Assembly (NCBI RefSeq): GCF_018326285.1
Contig: NZ_AP023362.1
Location: forward strand, 3,100,001-3,164,000
Source: Mycolicibacterium sp. TY81
Lineage (GTDB): Bacteria > Actinomycetota > Actinomycetes > Mycobacteriales > Mycobacteriaceae
DNA: 64,000 nucleotides
Reading direction: 5' to 3'
The notes beneath the pieces are model-generated. The model worked only from the letters and a program-made list of their open reading frames with translations, had not been told where the DNA came from and did not search any database. Positions 16,675-23,957 of this stretch are shown here, piece by piece. Made by a program: the position numbers and the translations under genes. Every line of letters starts with the position of its first letter. Positions within the stretch are counted from its first letter, which is position 1.

Positions 16675-17534
16675 CCGCTGACGCGATCTTCGGTGGTGGC
16701 GTGGCCGTCATCACCGGCGCCGGCGCCGGCATCGGCGCCGGCCTGGCGCGTCACGCCAGTCAGCTCGGTATGACGGTGGTGTTGGCCGACATCGACGCCG
16801 CCGCCATTGCGGCTCTGCGTGACGAAATCCGCGTGGCCGGAGGAAACGCAGTCGACGCCGTCTGCGACGTTCGTGATGCCGCGGCGGTACAGCGGCTGGC
16901 GGACAGGGTATTCGACGAATTCGGTGCCGTGCGACTGCTGGTCAACAACGCGGGAGTCGAACAGTTCGGCTACCTGTGGGATACCCCATTGGCCAACTGG
17001 CAGCGGATCGTCGACGTCAACATCAACGGCGTATTCCATGGCATTCGCGCGTTTCTGCCACGAATGATGTCCACCGATGCGCCCGCGTGGGTGTGGAATC
17101 TGTCTTCGATCGGCGGGGTCGCCGTGGTTCCCCTGCAGGCGCCCTACATCATGAGCAAGCATGCCGTGCTGGCGCTGACCGAATGCCTGAATCTCGAGGT
17201 GCAGTCCGCAGGCCATGCTCGTCACATTCACGTCCAGGCCGTCCTGCCGGGAGCCGTCGTCTCCAACATCTTCGAATCCGCGGGCGGAGTCGACACCGGG
17301 AACACCGATGCCGCCGAGGGGCAGCGCGCGGCCATGCTCGATATCAAAGCAGCCGCAATGGACCCCCTCGCCGCCGCACAGGTGGTCTTCGATCAAGCCG
17401 CCGAAGGACGCTTCTATCTCATCACCCAACCGGACTATGTCGGTGCGGCGATGTCCGAACGTGCCCGCGTACTGACCAGCCAGCAGGCGCCACAACTGCG
17501 CGAGCATCGCCGGTTCGACCCCACCCACAACTGA
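16671..17534 (+). CDS. Short-chain dehydrogenase/reductase
   Basis: 287-residue classical SDR starting at a GTG overlapping the previous stop. Motifs: T-G-A-G-A-G-I-G near residue 15, an Asp (LADID) after the second strand suggesting NAD preference, NNAG, Ser in NLSSIGG and Tyr/Lys in Y-I-M-S-K. The C-terminal region is longer than a minimal SDR and includes a Gly/Asp-rich loop around residues 200-215. Together with the later SDR at 19657 it could oxidise hydroxyl groups on the substrate ring or side chain. Confidence 0.88.
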   Translation: MTADAIFGGGVAVITGAGAGIGAGLARHASQLGMTVVLADIDAAAIAALRDEIRVAGGNAVDAVCDVRDAAAVQRLADRVFDEFGAVRLLVNNAGVEQFGYLWDTPLANWQRIVDVNINGVFHGIRAFLPRMMSTDAPAWVWNLSSIGGVAVVPLQAPYIMSKHAVLALTECLNLEVQSAGHARHIHVQAVLPGAVVSNIFESAGGVDTGNTDAAEGQRAAMLDIKAAAMDPLAAAQVVFDQAAEGRFYLITQPDYVGAAMSERARVLTSQQAPQLREHRRFDPTHN

Positions 17535-17535
17535 G

Positions 17536-18573
17536 ATGCCTACACCACAACTCGATCACGATGCCGCCGTCCGGGTCGCATCTTTCGGAGACATCGCACC
17601 GATGCGGACCCGCGGCCTGCCGGCCGTCCGCGCCGGTATCGAATCCGCGCCGCTCCCTGACATGCCGACCATGGCCAGCACACAGAACCTCACGGCCCCG
17701 GGGCCTGCCGGCCCGCTGGCGGTCCGCCTGTACCGGCCCAGCACGGATGAACGCCTCCCAGTCCTGGTCTACTTCCACGGCGGCGGGCTCGTCATGGGCT
17801 CCAACCACTCGTTCGAACCGTTGGCGAGAGAACTGGCCCACGCCACCGGAGTCGCCGTCGCAGCCGTCGAGTACCGCCTGGCACCGGAGTCACCACCACC
17901 CGCGCAGTTCGACGACGCCTACGCAGCGACGGAATGGATCGCCGCCAATGCGTCCGAACTCGACATCGACGCCGGACGGCTGGGGGTGGTCGGCGACAGT
18001 GCCGGTGGATCACTGGCTGCCGCAGTGGCTTTGGCGGCGCGTGACCACGCCGGGCCGCAGATAACCCTGCAGGTCCTGCTCTACCCCGGCCTGGATCGCG
18101 ACATGGGCGCACCATCGATCACCGCGATGCCCGACGCACCGATGCTGCGCCACGACGACATCGTCTACATGCACGAACTGGTCGACCGTAGTGGCGATTG
18201 GCCGCATTCGCACTATCAGGTGCCGGCCTACGCAACCGATCTGAGCGGCCTGCCCCAGGCGATCGTGGTCACCGGCGAGTGCGACCCCATCCGGGACTGG
18301 GGTGAGCGCTACGCCAATCGGTTACGGGAGGCGGGAGTACAGACCACTCTCACGCGTTATCCCGGGATGTACCACGGGTTCTTGATGCGATCAGACGCGA
18401 CCGCCCGCGGCCGGCTGGCCATGGCCGAAGTCGGTGCGCTGGTGCGCGCAAAGTTCGCCCATCCCGGTGCCACCGGCCGATCCACCAACGGATCCCTCAT
18501 GCAAAGCGCTTCTGCCCCAACGTCGACAGTCGACACACTCACCACCGAAGGAGAACACCATGCTGACCGATGA
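17536..18573 (+). CDS. Alpha/beta hydrolase, hormone-sensitive lipase (HSL) family esterase
   Basis: 345 residues. The HSL-family oxyanion motif HGGG is near residue 80 and the nucleophile elbow GDSAGG near 155. The acid lies in ECDPIRDWG and the histidine in MYHGFLM. These enzymes hydrolyse short-chain or steroid esters and lactones, which would fit cleavage of an ester formed by the Baeyer-Villiger enzyme at 6954-8876 (inference). One base separates it from the preceding SDR stop, and its last 14 bases overlap the next gene. Confidence 0.88.
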   Translation: MPTPQLDHDAAVRVASFGDIAPMRTRGLPAVRAGIESAPLPDMPTMASTQNLTAPGPAGPLAVRLYRPSTDERLPVLVYFHGGGLVMGSNHSFEPLARELAHATGVAVAAVEYRLAPESPPPAQFDDAYAATEWIAANASELDIDAGRLGVVGDSAGGSLAAAVALAARDHAGPQITLQVLLYPGLDRDMGAPSITAMPDAPMLRHDDIVYMHELVDRSGDWPHSHYQVPAYATDLSGLPQAIVVTGECDPIRDWGERYANRLREAGVQTTLTRYPGMYHGFLMRSDATARGRLAMAEVGALVRAKFAHPGATGRSTNGSLMQSASAPTSTVDTLTTEGEHHADR

Positions 18574-19636
18574 GCGGCGACGCGAGCTGTCCGACGTCCT
18601 CCGTCCCGCCGCGCCACCGCGCGAGATCACCGATGTCTACACCCCCGACCAGCGGCGGCGACTGCTCGACATTGTGCACGACCAGGGCCCGTGGAAGCTG
18701 ATCATCGCGCAGCACTTCGCCTCCGCGGACGAGCTGATGGCGACCATGAGCGGTTCGTTCCCAGAGGGGTTCACCCCGTCCCTGGATCTGTTTCTCACTC
18801 CGACGTTCCGCGGCTATCTCGCCAATTACGGTGCCGTCCTGTACCCCGAGCTGCACGACTGCTTCTACCACAGCGCCTTCCTCGAGCACGCCAAGAGCTA
18901 CTGGAACGCGCAGTACGCGAAGCCACAGATAATGCTGTTCAACATCAATGGCCCATGCGCCAACCGCGATCCCGGTCATCTGGACTCCCCGAGCTTCCGT
19001 GGTGTGCGCTACGAGAACGCACCCACCTGGCTGTGCAGCGTGATGGGCAAATCAGGGCTGTTCACCGATTACCTGATCAAGATGGCCCAGGTCATCACCT
19101 GGTTCTCCCTCGATGAACAATCAGGATTCACGTACTGGCCCGACGGACCGCTCAAGGCGCCCGGACGGGTACTGCCGCCGATCAACAACCGGGGTGTGGT
19201 CGTGCAGAACGAGATGATGATGCATCGCGGCGAGGCCAACGGGCCTCTGGCACAGCAGGTTCCCGCCGGCCTGTCCTTCGACACCGTGTTCACCGGCGAC
19301 CCGGCCGACCGGGATCAATGGTTGCTGAAGAACGGTGACGATGTCATCGGGAGTCACCACACCGACGAGCTGAGGTTCCTGGTGCACTGGTCCGCCGAAG
19401 TGTTCTCGGACTACGACGAACTGAAGAAGAACATGGATGGCTCCGACGACATCACGATCGAACGCGCCATCGGCATGATGGTCGATGACCTCAAAGGCAA
19501 GGGCATCAAACTCGACGTCCCCAGCGAGCCCCTCCACGACGCCGCGTTCATCGGCGCACTCAACGCGGCCTACGACTTGGGTGCCCCGACGACGTACCCG
19601 GAAGACGCGCCTGTCAGCGCGTTCCAACTCGCATAG
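18560..19636 (+). CDS. Unknown protein of catabolic operon; possible HxD...H metal site
   Basis: 358 residues from the ATG at 18560, supported by GAAGGAG five bases upstream, and overlapping the esterase end by 14 bases. I do not recognise the family with certainty. It contains GHLDSPSF with H140-x-D142 and, about 80 residues later, NEMMMHRGEANGP with H222-R223. This order resembles the facial triad of Fe(II)/2-oxoglutarate oxygenases of the phytanoyl-CoA dioxygenase kind, and several W/Y/F-rich strands around it fit a jelly-roll fold. The operon position, between an esterase and an SDR, suggests an enzyme acting on the same substrate. An oxygenase role is a hypothesis only. Confidence 0.6.
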   Translation: MLTDERRRELSDVLRPAAPPREITDVYTPDQRRRLLDIVHDQGPWKLIIAQHFASADELMATMSGSFPEGFTPSLDLFLTPTFRGYLANYGAVLYPELHDCFYHSAFLEHAKSYWNAQYAKPQIMLFNINGPCANRDPGHLDSPSFRGVRYENAPTWLCSVMGKSGLFTDYLIKMAQVITWFSLDEQSGFTYWPDGPLKAPGRVLPPINNRGVVVQNEMMMHRGEANGPLAQQVPAGLSFDTVFTGDPADRDQWLLKNGDDVIGSHHTDELRFLVHWSAEVFSDYDELKKNMDGSDDITIERAIGMMVDDLKGKGIKLDVPSEPLHDAAFIGALNAAYDLGAPTTYPEDAPVSAFQLA

Positions 19637-19656
19637 ACCGCGAAAGGCACTGGAAA

Positions 19657-20439
19657 ATGGATCGTTTCACCGACCGTCGCGTCATCGTGACGGGGGCCGG
19701 GTCCGGCATCGGCGCGGCCACCACCGCACGGCTGCTCGATGAGGGCGCCACCGTGGTGGCCTACGACATCGCCGCCGACGGACTGGCGACCACTGCCGAC
19801 GCTGCGGAAAACGCCGGCACCGCCAAGCGCCTGACCACCGCGACACTCGACATCTCGGACGAGAATGCAGTCATCGCCGCCGTCGACGGTGCGGTGGCTG
19901 AGTTGGGTGGCCTCGACGTACTCGTCAACGTCGCGGCGATACAGACCTGTTCGCATACCCACGAGACCACGTTGGCGGACTGGAACCGGACGCTCGCAGT
20001 CAATCTCACCGGTACCTTCCTCATGACACGTCAGGCACTCCCGGCCCTGCTGGAGTCGGGCCGTGGCGTGGTGGTGAACTTCACCTCCACCGCGGCGACT
20101 TTCGCCCACCCCTACATGGCGGCCTACGCCGCCAGCAAGGGCGCGGTCCTGAGCTTCACCCACTCACTGGCACTGGAGTACTCGAAACAGGGCCTGCGTG
20201 CGGTGAACGTCCAGCCAGGCGGTGTCTCTACCGCGTTGGCCAACACCACACTCGAGAAGATGCCCGAAGGCTACGACTTGGGATTGTGGGCCAAGCAGAC
20301 GCCGCTACTGCACGGCCGGGACAACCCGATCCTCGGCGATCCGAGTGCTGTCGCCGCGGTGATCGCCATGGTGGCCTCCGACGACGGCGCATTCATCACC
20401 GGCACCGAAATCCGGGTCGACGGCGGCGCGCACGCGTAG
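19657..20439 (+). CDS. Short-chain dehydrogenase/reductase
   Basis: 260-residue classical SDR, last gene of the long operon, 20 bases after the previous stop with GCGAAAGG upstream. Motifs: T-G-A-G-S-G-I-G, NVAA in place of NNAG, Ser in NFTSTAA, Y-A-A-S-K, and the C-terminal FITGTEIRVDGGAHA typical of hydroxysteroid-type SDRs. Asp after the second strand (AYDIA) suggests NAD. A hairpin at 20483-20524 follows, marking the probable operon end. Confidence 0.9.
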   Translation: MDRFTDRRVIVTGAGSGIGAATTARLLDEGATVVAYDIAADGLATTADAAENAGTAKRLTTATLDISDENAVIAAVDGAVAELGGLDVLVNVAAIQTCSHTHETTLADWNRTLAVNLTGTFLMTRQALPALLESGRGVVVNFTSTAATFAHPYMAAYAASKGAVLSFTHSLALEYSKQGLRAVNVQPGGVSTALANTTLEKMPEGYDLGLWAKQTPLLHGRDNPILGDPSAVAAVIAMVASDDGAFITGTEIRVDGGAHA

Positions 20440-20482
20440 TCCCCCGACTTTCCCTCGGGCACGATGCCTCGATGTCAAGAAA

Positions 20483-20524
20483 GCACGCCGGTTCCGCACG
20501 GGAAGCTGCGCAGGACCGGCGTGC
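20483..20524. terminator. Bidirectional hairpin between convergent SDR and TetR genes
   Basis: A perfect 10-bp inverted repeat, GCACGCCGGT (20483-20492) and ACCGGCGTGC (20515-20524), encloses a 22-base loop. It sits between the end of the plus-strand operon (20439) and the stop of the minus-strand TetR gene (20553). There is no strong T-tract, as is common in mycobacterial terminators. Confidence 0.5.
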
Positions 20525-20552
20525 CGCGGGGCCCTACCGGACGAGGCACCCA

Positions 20553-21167
20553 TCAGTTTCCCGGTTCGGCGCCCGGCAAGGCCCCGACAACCATCCCCAT
20601 CCCGGTCCGCAGCACCGATCGCAGGCGGTCGAAGTCACCGTGCTCGACCCACTGCACATAGGCATGCCGGCACGCCTGAATGATCAACTGCGCCGGTAAC
20701 TCCCGCGTCATCGGATCATCGTCCAGGCCGATCCGGGTGTCGAGAAACTCGGTGATCGGCCCGACAAGTTCTTGACCCCAGTCCAACCAACGCAGCCGAT
20801 ACTGGGGTGCACCGACCACCAGTGCCATGAACGTGCGGTCGAACTCCACCTGTCCACGTTTGGGCACCTCGGTACTGAATGCGTCCACGAGGATGTCCAC
20901 GACATCACCGTCTGGCGGAGCGGCCGACAATACCTCGACGCTGAGCCTGCCGAACTGACGGAACAGCGGCATGACGACGTCTTCTTTGACCGGAAAATGC
21001 CGATGAAAAGTCCGCGGCGCGATACCGACGGCCTGGCAGATGCGCTCGACCGTCGCCGACGTCGATCCCTCCGCGAGGAAGATGTCACGCGCGGCAATGG
21101 CGATATCCAGTCGGAGCTCCTCGGCACGGCGCTCCGTCAGCGTCGCCGTCCTACCCTCAGCCCGCAT
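20553..21167 (-). CDS. TetR-family transcriptional regulator
   Basis: 204 residues; the ATG at 21167 has a strong AGGAGG site five bases upstream. The N-terminal helix-turn-helix is clear: AARDIFLAEGSTSATVERI and AVGIAPRTFHRHFPVKEDV. The C-terminal half is an all-helical ligand domain without further recognisable motif. It is divergent from the gene at 21419, and the 251-base gap holds a strong palindromic operator (21302-21336). It probably represses itself and the 21419 gene, and perhaps the catabolic operon. Confidence 0.87.
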   Translation of the reverse strand: MRAEGRTATLTERRAEELRLDIAIAARDIFLAEGSTSATVERICQAVGIAPRTFHRHFPVKEDVVMPLFRQFGRLSVEVLSAAPPDGDVVDILVDAFSTEVPKRGQVEFDRTFMALVVGAPQYRLRWLDWGQELVGPITEFLDTRIGLDDDPMTRELPAQLIIQACRHAYVQWVEHGDFDRLRSVLRTGMGMVVGALPGAEPGN

Positions 21168-21301
21168 GCATCCTCCTGGTTTCGGCGTTGCGGCTCATAG
21201 TATTTCGTCTCCCTTGCAATGCGGCGCCGGCACGGCAATCCGTATCCCGATGACAGGGAATCCGGTAGTGACGTACGTCTCCCGAACACTACCGTTGAAC
21301 C

Positions 21302-21336
21302 TGTCAGATTCTGACATGCATGCTGAATCTGACAGC
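21302..21336. promoter_or_regulatory. Composite palindromic operator in TetR divergent promoter
   Basis: A perfect palindrome TGTCAGATTCTGACA (7-bp arms, one central base; 21302-21316) is followed by CTGAATCTGACAGC (21323-21336), an imperfect second copy in inverted orientation. The outer arms CTGTCAGATTC (21301-21311) and GAATCTGACAG (21325-21335) also form a perfect 11-bp inverted repeat. The site lies 134 bases before the TetR start and 83 before the 21419 start, as expected for a TetR dimer-pair operator. Confidence 0.7.
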
Positions 21337-21418
21337 GGGATGCCCGCCGCGTAACAGTGGTCGCTAACCGTCCCGCGCCTATTGATGCTCACGCAGCACA
21401 GCCCACCGAGGAGGAAAC

Positions 21419-22351
21419 ATGACCCCCGAATCTGTAGAAATCACCACGGAGACCATGGAATTGAATTACGACGACTACACCCACGACTTCATGGGCAAGG
21501 TCGGCAACATCCAGGACTTCTCCCGCGACTTCCTGGTCGGCCTGGCACGCGTGTTCGAGGATGTTCTGAACTTCATGCCGTATGCGCACGTGAAGATCTA
21601 TTCGGAGAAGGTCGGCATCAATGCCGCGATGGATGTGACCGCCCAGGTCTCCCGGGCCGGCATGCGTCAGGTCATGCCCATGGGACGCTTCATCGCTCCG
21701 CCCGGTTGGGACTGGAAAGACGCGCAATACCAAGCGATTCCGTTCGACGTACAGACCGAGGATCTCACGAAGCCGGCTCTGATCCGCCTGATCAAGACCT
21801 ACTGGGACCAGTACCTCAAGGGGCACAACTACCTCATCGACCAATGGACGAAGATCATTCCCGAAGAGGAGGTATGGCTGGGGCTGCCCGACATGTACCA
21901 GCTCATCATCGACTACCAGTACCCGAAACTGGCGAAGGTCCTCAAGATCGAGCCGGTGCATGTGGTGGACTTCCTGAAACTGGCGGTGTTGAGCATCGAC
22001 GGCACCCTGGGCTACGGGGGCGAATACATCGTCTACAACCCGGACCACGTCGTGTTGAACATGCGCCGTTGCGAGGTGCTGCAGAAGTACACCGACGAGG
22101 GCCTGTACCCGCCAGCGCGCGCCTGGATGAATTGCACTTTCGAGCAACGCATTTCGGCACCGTTCTTTCCTGGCTGCAAACTGGCCATCAACCTGCCACC
22201 CAAGGACTTCAAATTCGCCCAAGGTGAGCCGTTCTGCGTGTGGACCTACACCCGTGGTGAAGAGAACCACGCGGCCGCGGCGGCTGCGCCGGATCCACGG
22301 GCCACCGCGATGGAGCGGCTCCCTCTCATGGACGTGACGGTGTCCAGCTAG
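21419..22351 (+). CDS. Conserved hypothetical protein, TetR-controlled
   Basis: 310 residues with a very strong ribosome-binding site (GAGGAGGAAAC) before the ATG. Family not recognised with confidence. No signal peptide or membrane segment is seen. The protein is rich in Tyr/Trp/Phe and has spaced cysteines in the second half (RRCEVL, MNCTF, PGCKL) within the stretch around LYPPARAWMNC. Some features recall L-2-amino-thiazoline-4-carboxylate hydrolase-like proteins, but this is weak. Alone downstream of the operator at 21302-21336 and ended by a hairpin at 22360, it is a single-gene unit probably induced by the TetR ligand. Confidence 0.6.
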   Translation: MTPESVEITTETMELNYDDYTHDFMGKVGNIQDFSRDFLVGLARVFEDVLNFMPYAHVKIYSEKVGINAAMDVTAQVSRAGMRQVMPMGRFIAPPGWDWKDAQYQAIPFDVQTEDLTKPALIRLIKTYWDQYLKGHNYLIDQWTKIIPEEEVWLGLPDMYQLIIDYQYPKLAKVLKIEPVHVVDFLKLAVLSIDGTLGYGGEYIVYNPDHVVLNMRRCEVLQKYTDEGLYPPARAWMNCTFEQRISAPFFPGCKLAINLPPKDFKFAQGEPFCVWTYTRGEENHAAAAAAPDPRATAMERLPLMDVTVSS

Positions 22352-22359
22352 AAACCGTG

Positions 22360-22388
22360 GGGCTGCGCCGTGACTGACGGCGCAGCCC
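22360..22388. terminator. Bidirectional terminator hairpin
   Basis: Perfect 11-bp stem GGGCTGCGCCG/CGGCGCAGCCC (22360-22370 and 22378-22388) with a 7-base loop TGACTGA, followed by ATTTCAT. It separates the convergent stops of the 21419 gene (22351) and the small cysteine protein (22395). Confidence 0.7.
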
Positions 22389-22394
22389 ATTTCA

Positions 22395-22679
22395 TCAGTC
22401 TGAGAAGCTGCCGTCGACGACCGGAAGCGTCCCCGCGCGTACGGCATCATCGATCGCTCCGCTGAGCGCCGAGCACGCCAGGAACAGGCTGCGATCTCCA
22501 TACGCCGCCAATTGTTGTACGGTGCAGCGCTCTTCACAACGACCGAGAGCGGTACCGGTCCACTGCACGCTGGTCTGACTCCAGCTGCTCTTGCGGACCA
22601 GTACGGCAGCTTCGCACCGCAGGCAATCCACCGGCACCATCGACATGTCGTCGAGCCGGTTGTCGTGCGGTGCCGCCAT
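22395..22679 (-). CDS. Small four-cysteine protein translationally coupled to KshA-like gene
   Basis: 94 residues if started at the ATG at 22679, which overlaps the TGA of the KshA-like gene as TGATG; this fixes the start. Residues 18-21 form C-x2-C (DCLRCE) and residues about 47-51 C-x3-C (RCEERC), with another Cys further on. The spacing suggests a zinc-ribbon or small metal-binding fold rather than a standard ferredoxin. The tight coupling to a Rieske oxygenase suggests an accessory or electron-transfer role, but I do not recognise a named family. Confidence 0.6.
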   Translation of the reverse strand: MAAPHDNRLDDMSMVPVDCLRCEAAVLVRKSSWSQTSVQWTGTALGRCEERCTVQQLAAYGDRSLFLACSALSGAIDDAVRAGTLPVVDGSFSD

Positions 22680-23827
22680 CACCCGATAGGACTGGACGCC
22701 GCGGCCCGGGCAGCAAGATTCGCCTCGACCTCTTTCATCCACGCTTCCCGGGGCCGCGTCGTGTCCAGCTCGAATTCGAACCGGTCAACCATGTCCCGCG
22801 TGACATCGGCGACGTCGACATAGAACTGCTCGTACCAACGGCGCAACTGGTACACCGGCCCGTCTTCTTCGACGAGAAGCGGATTGTCGATGCGAGTCTT
22901 GTTACGCCAGATCTCCACGTCCTGCTCGAAACCCATCTTGACGAAATCACCCAGTGCGATGGCTGTTTCGACGGCGAGCTCGTCGGGCATGGACGGGTTC
23001 TTCTCCACGACGATGCCGTATTGCAGCGCGAAGGAGTTCTCGTCGATCGGATAGTGGCAGTTGATCAACACAGTGTGCTGATCGAAACCCTCGTAGTGGT
23101 AGGTCAGCTCATCGATCATGAATGACGGTCCGTGGTAGGCGGCCAGGGATGTCGTCCCCAGAATCGTCACGCCCTCCTCGGGATCGCCAAGATCAGGCCG
23201 TCCCGCGCTTTTCATGTATTGGGTCGCGACGTGACCTTCGAAGATGTTCTTGAAGTGGGTGGGCAGCGAGCCATGGATGTAGAAGAAGTGCGCCATGTCG
23301 ACCACGTTGTCGATGATCTCGCGGCAGTTGGTGTGCACCACCGTGGTGTACCAGTGCCAGTCGGTCCAACCATCGCTGGTGGCGCCTTCGATGCGAGGGA
23401 TGGTCACATCCTGTGGTGGCTCATTGTGCTCGGGGTCATTCCACACGAACAGCATGCCGTCTTGCTGCAATGTGGGCCAAGCCGCGGTGCGGGCCAGCCG
23501 CGGTGTGCGCTTGGCATACGGAACCAGCTTGCATCGGCCGTCCCCACCCCAGCGCCAATCGTGGAAGGGGCACGCGATCTCGTTTCCCTTGACCGTGCCC
23601 TGGGACAGGTCGCCACCCATGTGCCGGCAGTATCCGTCCAGGACACTGATGGCGCCGTCCTCGCCGCTGAACACCACCAGCTTCTGCCCGAAAGCGTTGA
23701 TCTGGTGCGGTTTTCCGTCAGCGAAATCACGGATGAGACCCAGGCAGTGCCAGCCTCTGGCAAACCTGGTCGGCACCGAGCCAGCTTCGATCAACCGGAT
23801 GTCGTCGGTTTCGGATTCGGCTGTCAT
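22679..23827 (-). CDS. Rieske oxygenase, 3-ketosteroid 9alpha-hydroxylase oxygenase (KshA)-like
   Basis: 382 residues, the usual KshA length. The Rieske [2Fe-2S] ligands are C67-x-H69 and C86-x2-H89 (CRHMGGDL and CPFHDW). The mononuclear iron motif is N174-x2-D177-x2-H180-x4-H185 in NVVDMAHFFYIH, which is the KshA signature. Known KshA hydroxylates C9 of 3-ketosteroids and, with KstD, opens ring B. A KstD-like gene is divergently encoded from 23958, and a KshB-like reductase is at 1-882. The C-terminal ~40 residues are helical. Substrate may be a modified steroid rather than androstenedione, since organisms often carry several KshA paralogues. Confidence 0.87.
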   Translation of the reverse strand: MTAESETDDIRLIEAGSVPTRFARGWHCLGLIRDFADGKPHQINAFGQKLVVFSGEDGAISVLDGYCRHMGGDLSQGTVKGNEIACPFHDWRWGGDGRCKLVPYAKRTPRLARTAAWPTLQQDGMLFVWNDPEHNEPPQDVTIPRIEGATSDGWTDWHWYTTVVHTNCREIIDNVVDMAHFFYIHGSLPTHFKNIFEGHVATQYMKSAGRPDLGDPEEGVTILGTTSLAAYHGPSFMIDELTYHYEGFDQHTVLINCHYPIDENSFALQYGIVVEKNPSMPDELAVETAIALGDFVKMGFEQDVEIWRNKTRIDNPLLVEEDGPVYQLRRWYEQFYVDVADVTRDMVDRFEFELDTTRPREAWMKEVEANLAARAAASSPIG

Positions 23828-23957
23828 TGTTCGGTCCGTCCTTCAATCTGAAATCGCCATCCTGACAACATCATTGAACTGTGCGCGCCGCTTGCCGGGA
23901 GATCGGCGTTCCCGCTGACAGGAATTTCCCGGCGAGAAATGTGTCTCTGCGGTTTTA

